64,000 nt of DNA from Simmondsia chinensis. Its lineage: Eukaryota > Streptophyta > Magnoliopsida > Caryophyllales > Simmondsiaceae. The notes under the pieces are model-generated. The model searched no databases. It saw only the letters and a program-made list of their open reading frames with translations, and had not been told where the DNA came from. Where the stretch lies: assembly GCA_018398585.1 (NCBI GenBank), contig JAGTTD010000011.1, forward strand, positions 17,537,346 through 17,601,345. The letters run 5' to 3'. Positions 37,140 to 47,370 of this stretch are shown here, in pieces. The first letter of the stretch is position 1. Each line of letters begins with the position of its first letter. Made by a program: the position numbers and the translations under genes.

Positions 37140-37954
37140 TCAATCATATACCATTAGTGACTTAAAACACACCAACACAACATGATTACACACCATTAAA
37201 ACCTAGCATGCACGGTGCATGATTGATCATACACCACTAATTACTTGAAACACACCTATATAAGTTGATCTCACACCATTTAAACAAATCATACACGGTG
37301 TATGGTTGATCATACACCATTTATGACATAAAACACACCAACAGAGAATGATTTCATACCATTTAAACCAATCATACATGGCGTATAATTGATCATACAC
37401 CATATATGACTTAAAACAGAGTAATAGAGAATGATTTAACACCATTTAAACTAATCATACACGGTGTATGATTGATCATATACCATTTATGACTTAAAAC
37501 ACAGCAACAGAGAATGATTTCACACCATTTAAACAAATCATACGCGATGTATGATTATTAATACACCACTAATTACTTGAAACGCAGCTAAACAAGATCC
37601 TTTCACACCATTAAAACCTATCATACACGGTGTATGATTGATCATACACCAATATTACTTGAATCACACCTGTACAAGTTCATTTCACACCATTTACACC
37701 TATCATACACTGTGTATGGTTGATCATACACCATTAATGACATAAAACACACCAACAGAGAATGATTTCACGCCATTTAAACCAATCATACATCGTGTGT
37801 GATTGATCATACACTATTTATGACTTAAAGCACAACAACAGAGAATGATTTCACACCATTTAAACCAATTATACATGGTGTTTGATTGATACTACACCAC
37901 TGATAACTTAAAACACACCTAGACAAGATCATTTCACACCATCGAAACCTATCA
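37140..37954 (-). repeat. 83-bp array in the Ulp1 intron, segment 1 (about 10 copies)
   Basis: Same unit as the left arrays but reverse-oriented, so again parallel to the local gene. The hAT element inserted at its end. Confidence 0.9.
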
Positions 37955-38322
37955 AAGGTGGCCAACGGGCGGGCCGGGCTGGGCCGGGCCTGGGCCGAAG
38001 CCGGGTCGGCCCGGCTTTTTAAAGGAAAAAAAAAATTAATAATACAAAGTCGTTTTGTACTAAAATTGTTGTAATTTATTGATAAATAATATGAGATACA
38101 AATACATTTCTTTTAAGCACTAATAATGCTGAATATACATTAAATATATGTAATAAAATAAAATACACAATAAGTAATGGTAAATATGTTATCAAAAAAA
38201 TAATGGTACATAAATAACGTAACAAATATAAGTACAAATACAAAGTTTGACATATGGGGGGTGCGATCGTCTTTTGACGTCAATATTTAAAAGTAAATAA
38301 TTGACATACAAAAGTGTTGATA

Positions 38323-40544
38323 TCAGTCATCTTGGGGGGTATCTAGGCCATCATTTGTGGTATCGGTTGTACGGCCGTCTTCTTCATCGCTCGATGAATA
38401 CAGCTTCATTCTCTGTTGTTTTCTTGCCTCTGCTAGCAGGCAATCCTTCAAGCACACGGACATCTTCAAGCTTGATGGCGATAGCTTCGCCCTCTTCGTT
38501 CCAAGCAACTTGCCACCAAGACTGAAAGCACACTCTGATGCTACTGAAGACACCGGACAACTTAGTATATCACGTGCCATGGTGGAAAGCACGGGATACT
38601 GGGTTTGGTTTGTGTTCCACCATTGTAACAGGTCAAAATTCGGGTTGGCCGCCAACCCGAAAATATGGACCATCAGTGTCCGCAAATAATAATCTAACTC
38701 GTCACATGATGTGGGGGCTGCTGTGGGCGTAAATTGCTGCAACAGCTTCCACGAATATGACATGTGTGAACTACTTCCACTAGATGTGGAAGATCTTACT
38801 GCAGCAGAACTAGGATTATTGGACGCTAATTGACGGAATATTGAGGAAATAAACTATGCAAGTTGTTATCGACATCGGTAATGAAAGTGTCGATATTAAG
38901 AGTAGGATTCAAATACGTGAAAAAATGTTGGCAAAACAAGTTGAAACCCGAGCATTTACAACGAGGGTCTAAAGTAGTTGCAAAGCAGTATGTAAGAGGT
39001 AGTTCAAAATAATATTTGGCAAACTTTTCTTTCATTGCCTGAATCGATGCGAACAAAACGGGGTTGGATTCATTACCCACCATCCAATTGACAATATCAA
39101 GCAATCTTGATATTGCTTGAGGCATGGTCGGATAGTAGCAACCCGAAAAAAAAAATGTTGTTGCCTCTTTAAACATGCTAAAAAAGTAACAAATTTGATC
39201 TATTGTCTCCCAATTTATACCGGCTAGGTTGTAATCGCTCCATTCTGCACGATTTTCCTGAGCGTATTCCATTAGAACGTCTTTGTATGGTAGAAGGCGC
39301 TCTAACATTTCTACCATAGACGACCACCTAGTTTGGGAGTCTAATTTGAATTGTTTATATTCTATATTATGCAACCTACATAAATTTCTAAATTTTCTTT
39401 TTCTAGTGCTGGATGATTTTACAGATATTATTACCGATCTTAAGGTGATAAGGGATGCTTTTATGAGATCTAAACCATCCGTTACCATTAAATGCAAAAT
39501 GTGTCAAACGCAACGAATATGGAAACACTTCCCACCTAACATGGGTCACATTTGCCTAATTAAATGTGTAACGGCTGCAGTGTTATTGGTAGCATTGTCG
39601 AACGTAATACTGAAGATACGTCGCTCTATACCCCAGTCTCGGACTACCGACATAATCACACCCGTAATTACCTCGGCATTGTGGGGGCAATCTAAAAGTC
39701 CAAAATGAATTATCCGCTTTTGCAAGATGAAGGATTCATCGGTCCAGTGTGCCGTTATGCACATATAAGGTTGGCCAGGTTTTGGCGTCCATACGTCCGA
39801 CGTCAACCAGAACATGCTCGTGTTCGTCGGAAAATGTGTGAGGACCCCAGTTTTCATCCCGTGGTACAACGTAAAAGCGTCCCGCTTTACGGTGATCCGA
39901 GGAATCCTCACAATGGCGGGATTCACATTTAGTTGGAGGTAGTTGATGAAATTTGGGTCTTCACCGGTATTAAAAGGCCCTTCACTCATAATTATATATT
40001 TAGCTAGCCTCTTTCGGTTGCTCTCCTGAGAGAACCTAAAATTAGCAAGTGCACCGGTCACTTGCTGTACTAGACGTTGTTGGCTCTTTTCTGGGAATTG
40101 CTCGGAGTGGCACCTAAGTATATGTCTGTTTAATGTGCCCGTCCCACTACCCGGTTGATGGCTAAAATCCTTAGGTGGGTCACATAATTTACAAGTTGCT
40201 TTATTAGTTGTCTTATTAAGGGTAAAGTGTTTCCATACCCTACTAATTGTACGCCTCCTAGCACCGGTACTAGTTTCAGGCTGGGCTTCAGTGGTGGGCG
40301 TGGGTTCCTCATCAGTTTGTGAGTCTCCAACCCCACCACCTCCTGACTCATGATAATCTTGTTGTTGTGAAAAGTCATAATCTATGCTATCATCAGTGTA
40401 TGGGGGTGATGGGTCTGGTTGTATAAAAGCTCGTTCTTCAGTATTAAGTAAGACAATTCTACTCCTTTAAGGGACTCTGGGTGGCCGAGAAGAGTTAGAA
40501 CTAGCACGACCGGCTCCAGAGGATGTTGAAGAGTTGTGTGCCAT
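38323..40544 (-). pseudogene. hAT transposase
   Basis: Encodes the hAT transposase, which excises and inserts the element. From ATG at 40544: a low-complexity S/P/E lead, BED zinc finger (RVWKHFTLN, CKLCD, TLNRHILRCH), then the core SMFWLTSDVWTP and ITAHWTDESF (hAT block with catalytic D), IFSITFDNATNN (second D), a frame break between about 39546 and 39497, the third part (TRWSSMVEMLERLLPYKDVL) and the C-terminal dimerisation domain (YPVLSTMARDILSCPVSSVA, SECAFS). Stops: an early TAA near 40470 and one at 39546. Domain set is complete, so decay is moderate; not functional. Confidence 0.88.
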
Positions 40545-40805
40545 ATTATTATAAGTGATTAGTATTTATAAAATGCAAGTAGTAATGCAAATTAAATAAC
40601 TAAAAATGCGAATCAAATAAAATTACGATACTAAAATTACCGAAATGAGAGAACAATGAAATTCGAACTTCAGCCAAATACTTTACGAACTTTAGAGCAC
40701 AATTTTTGCAATTAGCAAAGTTAGAGAAGATGGGAGATGATGAATGTATAGAGAGAGAAGAGAGGATTGAAGAATTGGTGAGAAAATGAGTTGGGAAAGT
40801 TTAAG

Positions 40806-40889
40806 TATTTATAGAGAAAAAAAATATAATTTTTTTTTATTAATAAAATAGCCGTTCAACGGCTCTTTACAAAAGAGCCGTTGAACGGC
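40806..40889 (-). promoter_or_regulatory. hAT promoter: TATA box with upstream palindrome
   Basis: On the minus strand CTATAAATA (40814-40806) lies about 40 bp downstream of a perfect inverted repeat, arms 40851-40867 and 40873-40889 (GCCGTTCAACGGCTCTT and its complement, 5-base loop). Each arm is itself palindromic (GCCGTT/AACGGC). A related AGCCGTTGGGCC follows at about 40921. Such subterminal repeats are typical transposase binding sites. Confidence 0.6.
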
Positions 40890-41076
40890 CTATGTAACAC
40901 GAGCCCAAGGTTCTTTTTAGAGCCGTTGGGCCTTGGCCCGGGGCATGGCCGGGCCGGGCTCGGCTGAATAAAAAAAAAGGCCCGAGGCCCGGCCCGGGGG
41001 ACCTCGGGCAAGGCCAAACACGGGCCGGGCTGGTGCGGTTTCAGGGCCGGCCTGGCCCGGCCCGTTGGCCACCTCT

Positions 41077-42016
41077 ACCTATCATACATGGCGTATGATT
41101 GATCATACACCACTAATTACTTAAACCACACTAACACAAATTGATTTCACACCATTAAAACCTTTCATACACGGTGTATGATTAATCGTACGCCACTAAT
41201 TACTTGAAACACACCTACACAAGTTGATCTCACACCATTTAAACTAATCATACACGGTGCATGGTTGATCATACACCATTTATGATGTAAAACACACCAA
41301 CAAAGAATGACTTCACACCATTTAAACCAATCATACACAGTGTATGGTTGATCATACACCATTTATGACATAAAATACAGCAACAGAGAATGATTTCACA
41401 CCATTTAAACCAATCATACACAGTGTATGATTGATCATACACCATTTATGACTTAAAACACAGTAACATAGAATAATTTCACACCATTTAAACCAATCAT
41501 ACACCGTGTATGATTGATAATACACCACTAATTACTTGAAACACAGCTAGACAAGATTATTTCATAGCATTAAAACCTATCATACACGGTGTATGATTGA
41601 TCATACTCCACTAATTACTTAAATCACACCTGTACAAGTTCATTTCACACCATTTACACCTATCATACACGGTATATGGTTGATCAGACACTATTTATGA
41701 CTTAAAGCACAACAATAGAGAATGATTTCACACCATTTAAACCAATCATATATGGTGTTTGATTGATACTACAACACTAATAACTTAAAACACCCCTAGA
41801 CAAGATCATTTCACACCATCGAAACCTATAATGCACGGCGTATGATTAATCATACACCACTAATTGCTTAAACCACACTAACACAAGTTGATTTCACACC
41901 ATTAAAACCTATTTTACACGGTGTATGATTGATCATACACCACTAATTACTTGAAACACACCTACACAAGTTGATCTCACTCCATTTAAACTAATCATAC
42001 ACGGTGTATGGTTGAT
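41077..42016 (-). repeat. 83-bp array in the Ulp1 intron, segment 2 (about 11 copies)
   Basis: Reverse-oriented units, interrupted at the end by the LTR element inside the half-site region (GTTGAT). Confidence 0.9.
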
Positions 42017-42515
42017 TGTTAAGGTTTCGAGGATTTCTCTTGAGCCTTAACCTAGGTTGGGATAGAAAGAGTATGAGATGAGAAAGAATATAGAGTTTAG
42101 ATGAGAGAAAGAAGGGAAAATAGATGAGAAAATAGAGAGAGTTAGGTGAGAGAGAGAATATTGATCTCAAAATGAGATTGTGTTTGATATTTGATTGAAT
42201 GCTTTCAATTACAGCTGAATGATCTATTTATAAGCAAAACAACAAGCTATTACATTGTATCTAGACTAACTACTTAGAAGCATCTAGAATTAACTAACAC
42301 TTATTTGAATTTTTATTGTATTTGGCGCCAAACAACAGTAATTAACAGCAGTAGTAACAATGCAGCAGCCCAGTAACGCAGTAGCAGCAACGTGCAGAAC
42401 ACCAGCAGTAGCACGGACAGCAGCAGAGTGAAATGCATTAACTGAATTTTAACACCAATTCATATTCCCGCCATTTCCAATTTAAACTCAAGCCTCGAAA
42501 TTTCGGTTTGTAACA
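42017..42515 (-). repeat. 3' LTR of the nested element (499 bp)
   Basis: Minus strand starts TGTTACAAACCG and ends CCTTAACA. A TATA box (TTATAAATAG, minus strand) lies at about 42226-42236. The 228 bp at 42288-42515 match 46356-46583 without length difference. Confidence 0.85.
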
Positions 42516-42530
42516 TTCCCTTCCCCTTGA
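42516..42530 (-). other. Polypurine tract of the nested LTR element
   Basis: Minus strand reads CAAGGGGAAGGGAA directly before the LTR's TGTTAC. Confidence 0.85.
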
Positions 42531-42823
42531 AAACATTCTTGTCCTCAAGAATAGAAGAGAGTTATGACAATGACGATTCTATCCGTATATGAATGAGTGC
42601 TCTTCAGTAGTGATGTATTGACTGAATTTCAGCAGATACATGCGTTTGACACAATGCTTGCTTATGAATGAGGAGTGTTCTTCAGGGGGCCGGCACTGAT
42701 CGAACCAAACATCAACAACACATCTACGATACCTCATAATCCAGTTATTACAGCTCCAGACCCAAACTCGCTACTGAAATTCTCCAATTGCAGATACAAT
42801 TCTGTTTTTTTACATGTAGTAAA

Positions 42824-45478
42824 CTACCTTACTGATTTTGTGTATCTTGTCTCCACTAAATTGCATATGAAGTCCTTGATCATCTCGGGAGGCCTTCCAA
42901 ACTCAAACCAAGAGAACCGAATATTGAATTCAGCTTTCAAGCGTTTCCCATTGCTGCTCAAACCATCCCAATTCTTGAATATGGTAACCGAACACATTGA
43001 AAGTTTCCTAAGAATGCAGCTGGAACCCCAAACTTCAGTGATTTCTTTGCCCATAGCTAATGTCTTGGAGACAAACAACTTGCAAACGTCCTCCCAATTG
43101 CGTAGCTTCATGATAGGGACCTTGTTAATCGAAACTCTCTTCAAAAACAGAATTATTTCAACCCGAACTTGCCGATCGGCATTCCGATATTGCATATTAG
43201 CTGCTGAGATCTGATTTCTTGCTGATTTAACATGCTTTGCAGCATTAACTTCCATCTTATTCAGCTCACATACCCAAATACTGAGCCAAATCATGACATA
43301 CTCTACCAATCCATGATGGTTCTCCAATGGAACCATTGTTGCTGCAACAATCAGAAACTCAGCAGTACAATCCTGATGTAGTTCATAACAACATCTTGTA
43401 GCTCGGTGTAAGTCCATGTGGAAGCTACTTGAGGAAAACAAGTTATGACACCTTCCACAAGACGTAATAACATCAAATAAATTCATTCTGAACCGCACAT
43501 TCAAAACTGACAGCAATGATATTCCCAAAAATTGATCTGCATCTTCCAAAGCTTCCCTTGAGGGAATATTGAGAGTAAACTTGTGAGATCTCAAAATTTC
43601 AGCCACCTTTTTCCAAATTCTTGCATTGATCGTTCCTACCAAAACATGAAGGACATATTGGAGCTTATGCCTAAGATTTTTCCATTCAAAGCCCTCACAA
43701 CCGATCTCCCCGAACCCCAACAGATGCTGCACCAGATCAATAACTTCCAACTGTAGATTATTCCAATTTTCAAATGCCATAACCTTTATCTTTACGAGGC
43801 TTCGTGCACCTGTTGTAAGGTCATACCCGAGGCCAAACATTAACTCAAACCATCCACAGTTCTTCAAACTACTAACAACAATTATCATCTTTTCAAGTAA
43901 GTGCTTTTGTGTGAGTCGAAACAACACGAATTCTGGAGCAATGGAAACTTCATTGTCACTTGCATTATACGGCTTGGAAAATGTAAACTTCCGGTCTTCA
44001 ATACTTGCTTTGATGTTATACTCGTGATGACCCATTGTCTTTACCATTTTTACATCAATACTTGTATTGACATTGCCCCCTTCAACATCAAACAGCAGCC
44101 CCGAATGTGTAGCTCTTCCATCCGCTTGTAATTCCTTCTTTCCCGGATCAAAGGGACTACCAACATCGATTCCATCAGTTAAAGCATCTACAATATGGCC
44201 ACTGATCTGATCAGACTTCAGTCTCAGCATGTTACAACAGTAATACGCATCTAACAACTCAATTGCTTGTTCAACCACATTGCCTCTTCTTCGTTGGACT
44301 TTGAAATGTATTCTCGCAGCTCGAGTTCTTCTTTTCAACAAAAATTCGACTCCTCTCAACTTCATATAGTCTTGAGAGACTTTACCGGGATCCGGAGGCA
44401 GCTTATCACAAGATTTTGCACTTGGATAAGTCACAATTCTACTTAAAAGAAGGAAGGGATCATGCCGAACTTGCCGATAGGCATGCCGATAGCACATTTC
44501 GGCCACTATACACTCGTAATATCTCACCCAACGTAAGAGACCTTGCTCAACCTCCAAGTTGATGATGTTCTGGACCCAAGTTAACACTCCAGCCTGCCCA
44601 CAAGTGAACTTAAGTATACCTTGGTCGGTATTTGAAGGTGCCGCAGCAGCAACAACTGAATTTTCAACAGAATCACATTGCTTAGTGATGAAAATGCTTC
44701 CATTCTGCATATAAGCTTGCCAAAGAGTAATACTTAACAGATTTGGGGATGTTCTGAGTAATTTCTCAGCAATGGCATCAACTTTTTCGGTCGGTTTCAC
44801 AGATTCTGCTGCAACCAGCTCGTGAATATCCACAAACATATCCAATTCTTGTATACCAGCATAGACATCAGTAAGGGCAGCAACTTGAGTTGGTTCTTGT
44901 TGATCATCAAGCGTATTAGGTTGAACCACAACCACATGCTTCAATTTTGGCTTGAACAACTTCTTTTTGCCCACAAAATCTCCCAATGCTTCACTTAGGC
45001 GATTCCTCTTCGACTTACTCTTTGCTCTCTTAATCAATCCTCGGACATGTGAATCATACTCCCAATCCGGATGCACGTCATATTGTATCTCCACATCATC
45101 AAGAGACTCTAACTCTCGCATAGAGTCTTCGTAAGAGTCCTCTTGTTCACATTCAGATTCTTCTGGCTTGTTTTCTACAGTTTCGGCATTGTCGTGATCA
45201 AGTTCATCTTCAACAACAACAGGTTGTGCCTCCTCTCTCTGCTCAACAACGAACTCTTGCGGTAGAACCACTCCCGTAGGTGGAACAATCTCAATTTGTT
45301 GCATCCGACCTTGCCTCTTTGCATCCTTTGCATCTTTTCCCAACAACACTGATAGAATTCGGTCCATCTTTTGATCAATGCTTTTCTGTAATTCTCGAAG
45401 ATTCTCAGTAGTAGCATTCTGAGGTCCGATTGTAGCATTCGCACCAGCTCCCGAACGAATTCTCTCTCCATCAGCCAT
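42824..45478 (-). CDS. Unrecognised 884-residue protein of the nested LTR element
   Basis: The longest intact frame in the window. The start is set at MADGERIRSGAGANATIG (45478) since gypsy gag proteins often begin MADG; the open frame extends 34 codons further up (to 45580). Visible: an N-terminal amphipathic stretch (LRELQKSIDQKMDRILSVLL), an acidic region (about residues 85-135), a basic region (LIKRAKSKSKRNRLSEAL), then a long globular part with repeated ordered segments (CGWFELMFGLGYDLTTGA, HVLVGTINARIWKKVAEI) and a Cys/His cluster (CGRCHNLF, HRATRCCYELHQDC). No CCHC knuckle, protease, RT or integrase motif. No family recognised. It may be a diverged or captured ORF; integrity suggests recent insertion or selection. 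Confidence 0.65.
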   Translation of the reverse strand: MADGERIRSGAGANATIGPQNATTENLRELQKSIDQKMDRILSVLLGKDAKDAKRQGRMQQIEIVPPTGVVLPQEFVVEQREEAQPVVVEDELDHDNAETVENKPEESECEQEDSYEDSMRELESLDDVEIQYDVHPDWEYDSHVRGLIKRAKSKSKRNRLSEALGDFVGKKKLFKPKLKHVVVVQPNTLDDQQEPTQVAALTDVYAGIQELDMFVDIHELVAAESVKPTEKVDAIAEKLLRTSPNLLSITLWQAYMQNGSIFITKQCDSVENSVVAAAAPSNTDQGILKFTCGQAGVLTWVQNIINLEVEQGLLRWVRYYECIVAEMCYRHAYRQVRHDPFLLLSRIVTYPSAKSCDKLPPDPGKVSQDYMKLRGVEFLLKRRTRAARIHFKVQRRRGNVVEQAIELLDAYYCCNMLRLKSDQISGHIVDALTDGIDVGSPFDPGKKELQADGRATHSGLLFDVEGGNVNTSIDVKMVKTMGHHEYNIKASIEDRKFTFSKPYNASDNEVSIAPEFVLFRLTQKHLLEKMIIVVSSLKNCGWFELMFGLGYDLTTGARSLVKIKVMAFENWNNLQLEVIDLVQHLLGFGEIGCEGFEWKNLRHKLQYVLHVLVGTINARIWKKVAEILRSHKFTLNIPSREALEDADQFLGISLLSVLNVRFRMNLFDVITSCGRCHNLFSSSSFHMDLHRATRCCYELHQDCTAEFLIVAATMVPLENHHGLVEYVMIWLSIWVCELNKMEVNAAKHVKSARNQISAANMQYRNADRQVRVEIILFLKRVSINKVPIMKLRNWEDVCKLFVSKTLAMGKEITEVWGSSCILRKLSMCSVTIFKNWDGLSSNGKRLKAEFNIRFSWFEFGRPPEMIKDFICNLVETRYTKSVR

Positions 45479-46355
45479 ATTTGCAAATGAACAACAACTT
45501 CGATCTATAATCAGCTCTTTCCCGGAGTACACCATCGAAAATCGCAGAAATATCAAACTTGTTTTGCAACTCTTCAACAATCGATTGATTTATGAAGTTA
45601 TACTCATTCGTTCGCACCAACAATCCCTTGCTATCGGTCCCACGATCGTCAATGATTATAAACCCTAACTGATAAACTTCGAACAGAACTTCGAACAAAC
45701 CCTAACCTCGCGCGACCTCTGACAGGAGCATTTTTGTCGAGTAATTCGACTCACACTTCTGAATTAGGTTCGACTCTACTCAAAATCAAGTTCTTAACAC
45801 CACACTCAAGCGATCTTAACGAACGAAATCGGATTTCAACACTTTCGATCCTACTGTCAGATTTTCGCCTATGCTGACAAAATTTCGCCTAAGCAAAATC
45901 TCGACTCAATAACACATAATTCTCAAAGATCACCGTAGATTCTGATGAATTCTCACCACTTCTATGCTTATCAACACAAATTTACCACAATCCAGCAACA
46001 ACAAACAGATTCGGATCAAGTATGATCTGGTAGTTCAGAAACAGTTACCTCAATCTTCAATTTCTGATTTGTAGAGTATGAATAAACCTCAACTCCGATG
46101 ATTTCTGCTCTTTTGATGATGATCAAGTATAATGAGGATCAATTAGCTCAATTAAATCCCAACCGAAGCACTTTTCCCAGGCCTTGTAGTTCACTGATGC
46201 AGTAACGCCAAAACTCTTCAATCAATTCAGATTTGAATTGCGGATCATCAAATCTAAATCAAATCAGTATCCAACCTTCTTTTGTTGATTAATTGCAACA
46301 CAATTAATCAGATTTTATAATTTTTTTTTTTTCAGATATGAGCTTGATTCGGAAG
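45479..46355 (-). other. 5' leader of the nested LTR element
   Basis: A 75-codon frame (45698-45471) overlaps the start of the long ORF and could be an upstream ORF. The inner part of the 5' LTR and the primer binding site are missing here: homology to the 3' LTR stops at 46356. Confidence 0.5.
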
Positions 46356-46583
46356 AATTAACTAATACTTATTTGAATTATTATTGTATTTGGCGCCAAA
46401 CAATAGCAATTAACAGCAGTAGTAACAATGCAGCAGCCCCGCAACGTAGCAGCAGCAACGTGCAGAACACCAGCAGTAGCACGGACAGCAGCAGAGTGAA
46501 ATGCATTAACTGAATTTTAACACCAATTCATATTCCCGCCATTTCCAATTTAAACTCAAGCCTCGGAATTTCGGTTTGTAACA
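46356..46583 (-). repeat. Truncated 5' LTR of the nested element (228 bp)
   Basis: Retains the outer half of the LTR only; the TATA-bearing half, R/U5 and primer binding site are gone. Confidence 0.8.
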
Positions 46584-47370
46584 TTGATCATACACCCTTT
46601 ATGATGTAAAACACACCAACAAAGAATGATTTCACACCATTTAAACCAATCATACACAGTGTATGGTTGATCATACACCATTTATGACATAAAATACAGC
46701 AACAGAGAATGATTTCACACCATTTAAACCAATCATACACGGTGTATGATTGATCACGCACCATTTATGGCTTAAAACACAGCAACGTAGAATAATTTCA
46801 CACCATTTAAACCAATCACACACGGTGTGTGATTGATAATACAGCACTAATTACTTGAAACACAGCTAGACAAGATTATTTCACACCATTAAATCCTATC
46901 ATACACGGTGTATGATTGACCATACTCCACTAATTACTTGAATCACACCTGTACAAGTTCATTTCACACCATTTACTCCTATCATACACGGTATATGGTT
47001 GATCATACACTATTTATGACATAAAACACACCAATAGAGAATGATTTCACACCATTTAAACCAATCATACACAGTGTATGGTTGATCATACACCATTTAT
47101 GACATAAAACACAGCTACAAAGAATGATTTCACACCATTTAAACCAATCACCCATGGTGTATGATTGATCATACACCACTAATTACTTAAACCACACTAA
47201 CACAAGTTGATTTCACAACATTAAACCTATCATACATGGTATATGATTGATCATACACAACTTATTACTTGAAACACACGTATACAAGTTGATTTCACAC
47301 CCTTAAAACCTATCATACACGTTGTATGATGGATCATACACCACTAATCAGTTGACACACCAACAAAAAA
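46584..47370 (-). repeat. 83-bp array in the Ulp1 intron, segment 3 (about 9 copies)
   Basis: Reverse-oriented, continuing the array broken by the LTR element. Confidence 0.9.

Larger units (their letters stand above)
37955..41076 (-). mobile_element. hAT transposon, 3.1 kb, nested in the MULE
   Basis: Terminal inverted repeats A(G)AGGTGGCCAACGGGC..GGG, very GC-rich (GGGCCGGGCC), and a perfect 8-bp target duplication ACCTATCA (37947-37954, 41077-41084), which is part of the 83-bp repeat unit. One minus-strand transposase gene fills it. A close copy of the ends would be needed to test activity; this copy is broken in coding sequence. Confidence 0.93.
42017..46583 (-). mobile_element. LTR retrotransposon with a single long ORF, non-autonomous, nested in the MULE
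   Basis: Direct repeats at both ends, polypurine tract beside the 3' LTR, and a 5-bp target duplication TTGAT (42012-42016, 46584-46588) that rejoins to a normal repeat unit. It encodes one 884-918-codon minus-strand frame and no RT, RNase H or integrase. So it must be mobilised in trans. The 3' LTR is 499 bp; the 5' LTR keeps only 228 bp. Confidence 0.88.

Noticed and set aside
42675..43214. Plus-strand 179-codon frame
   Set aside because: Antisense shadow of the 918-codon frame, no recognisable domain.
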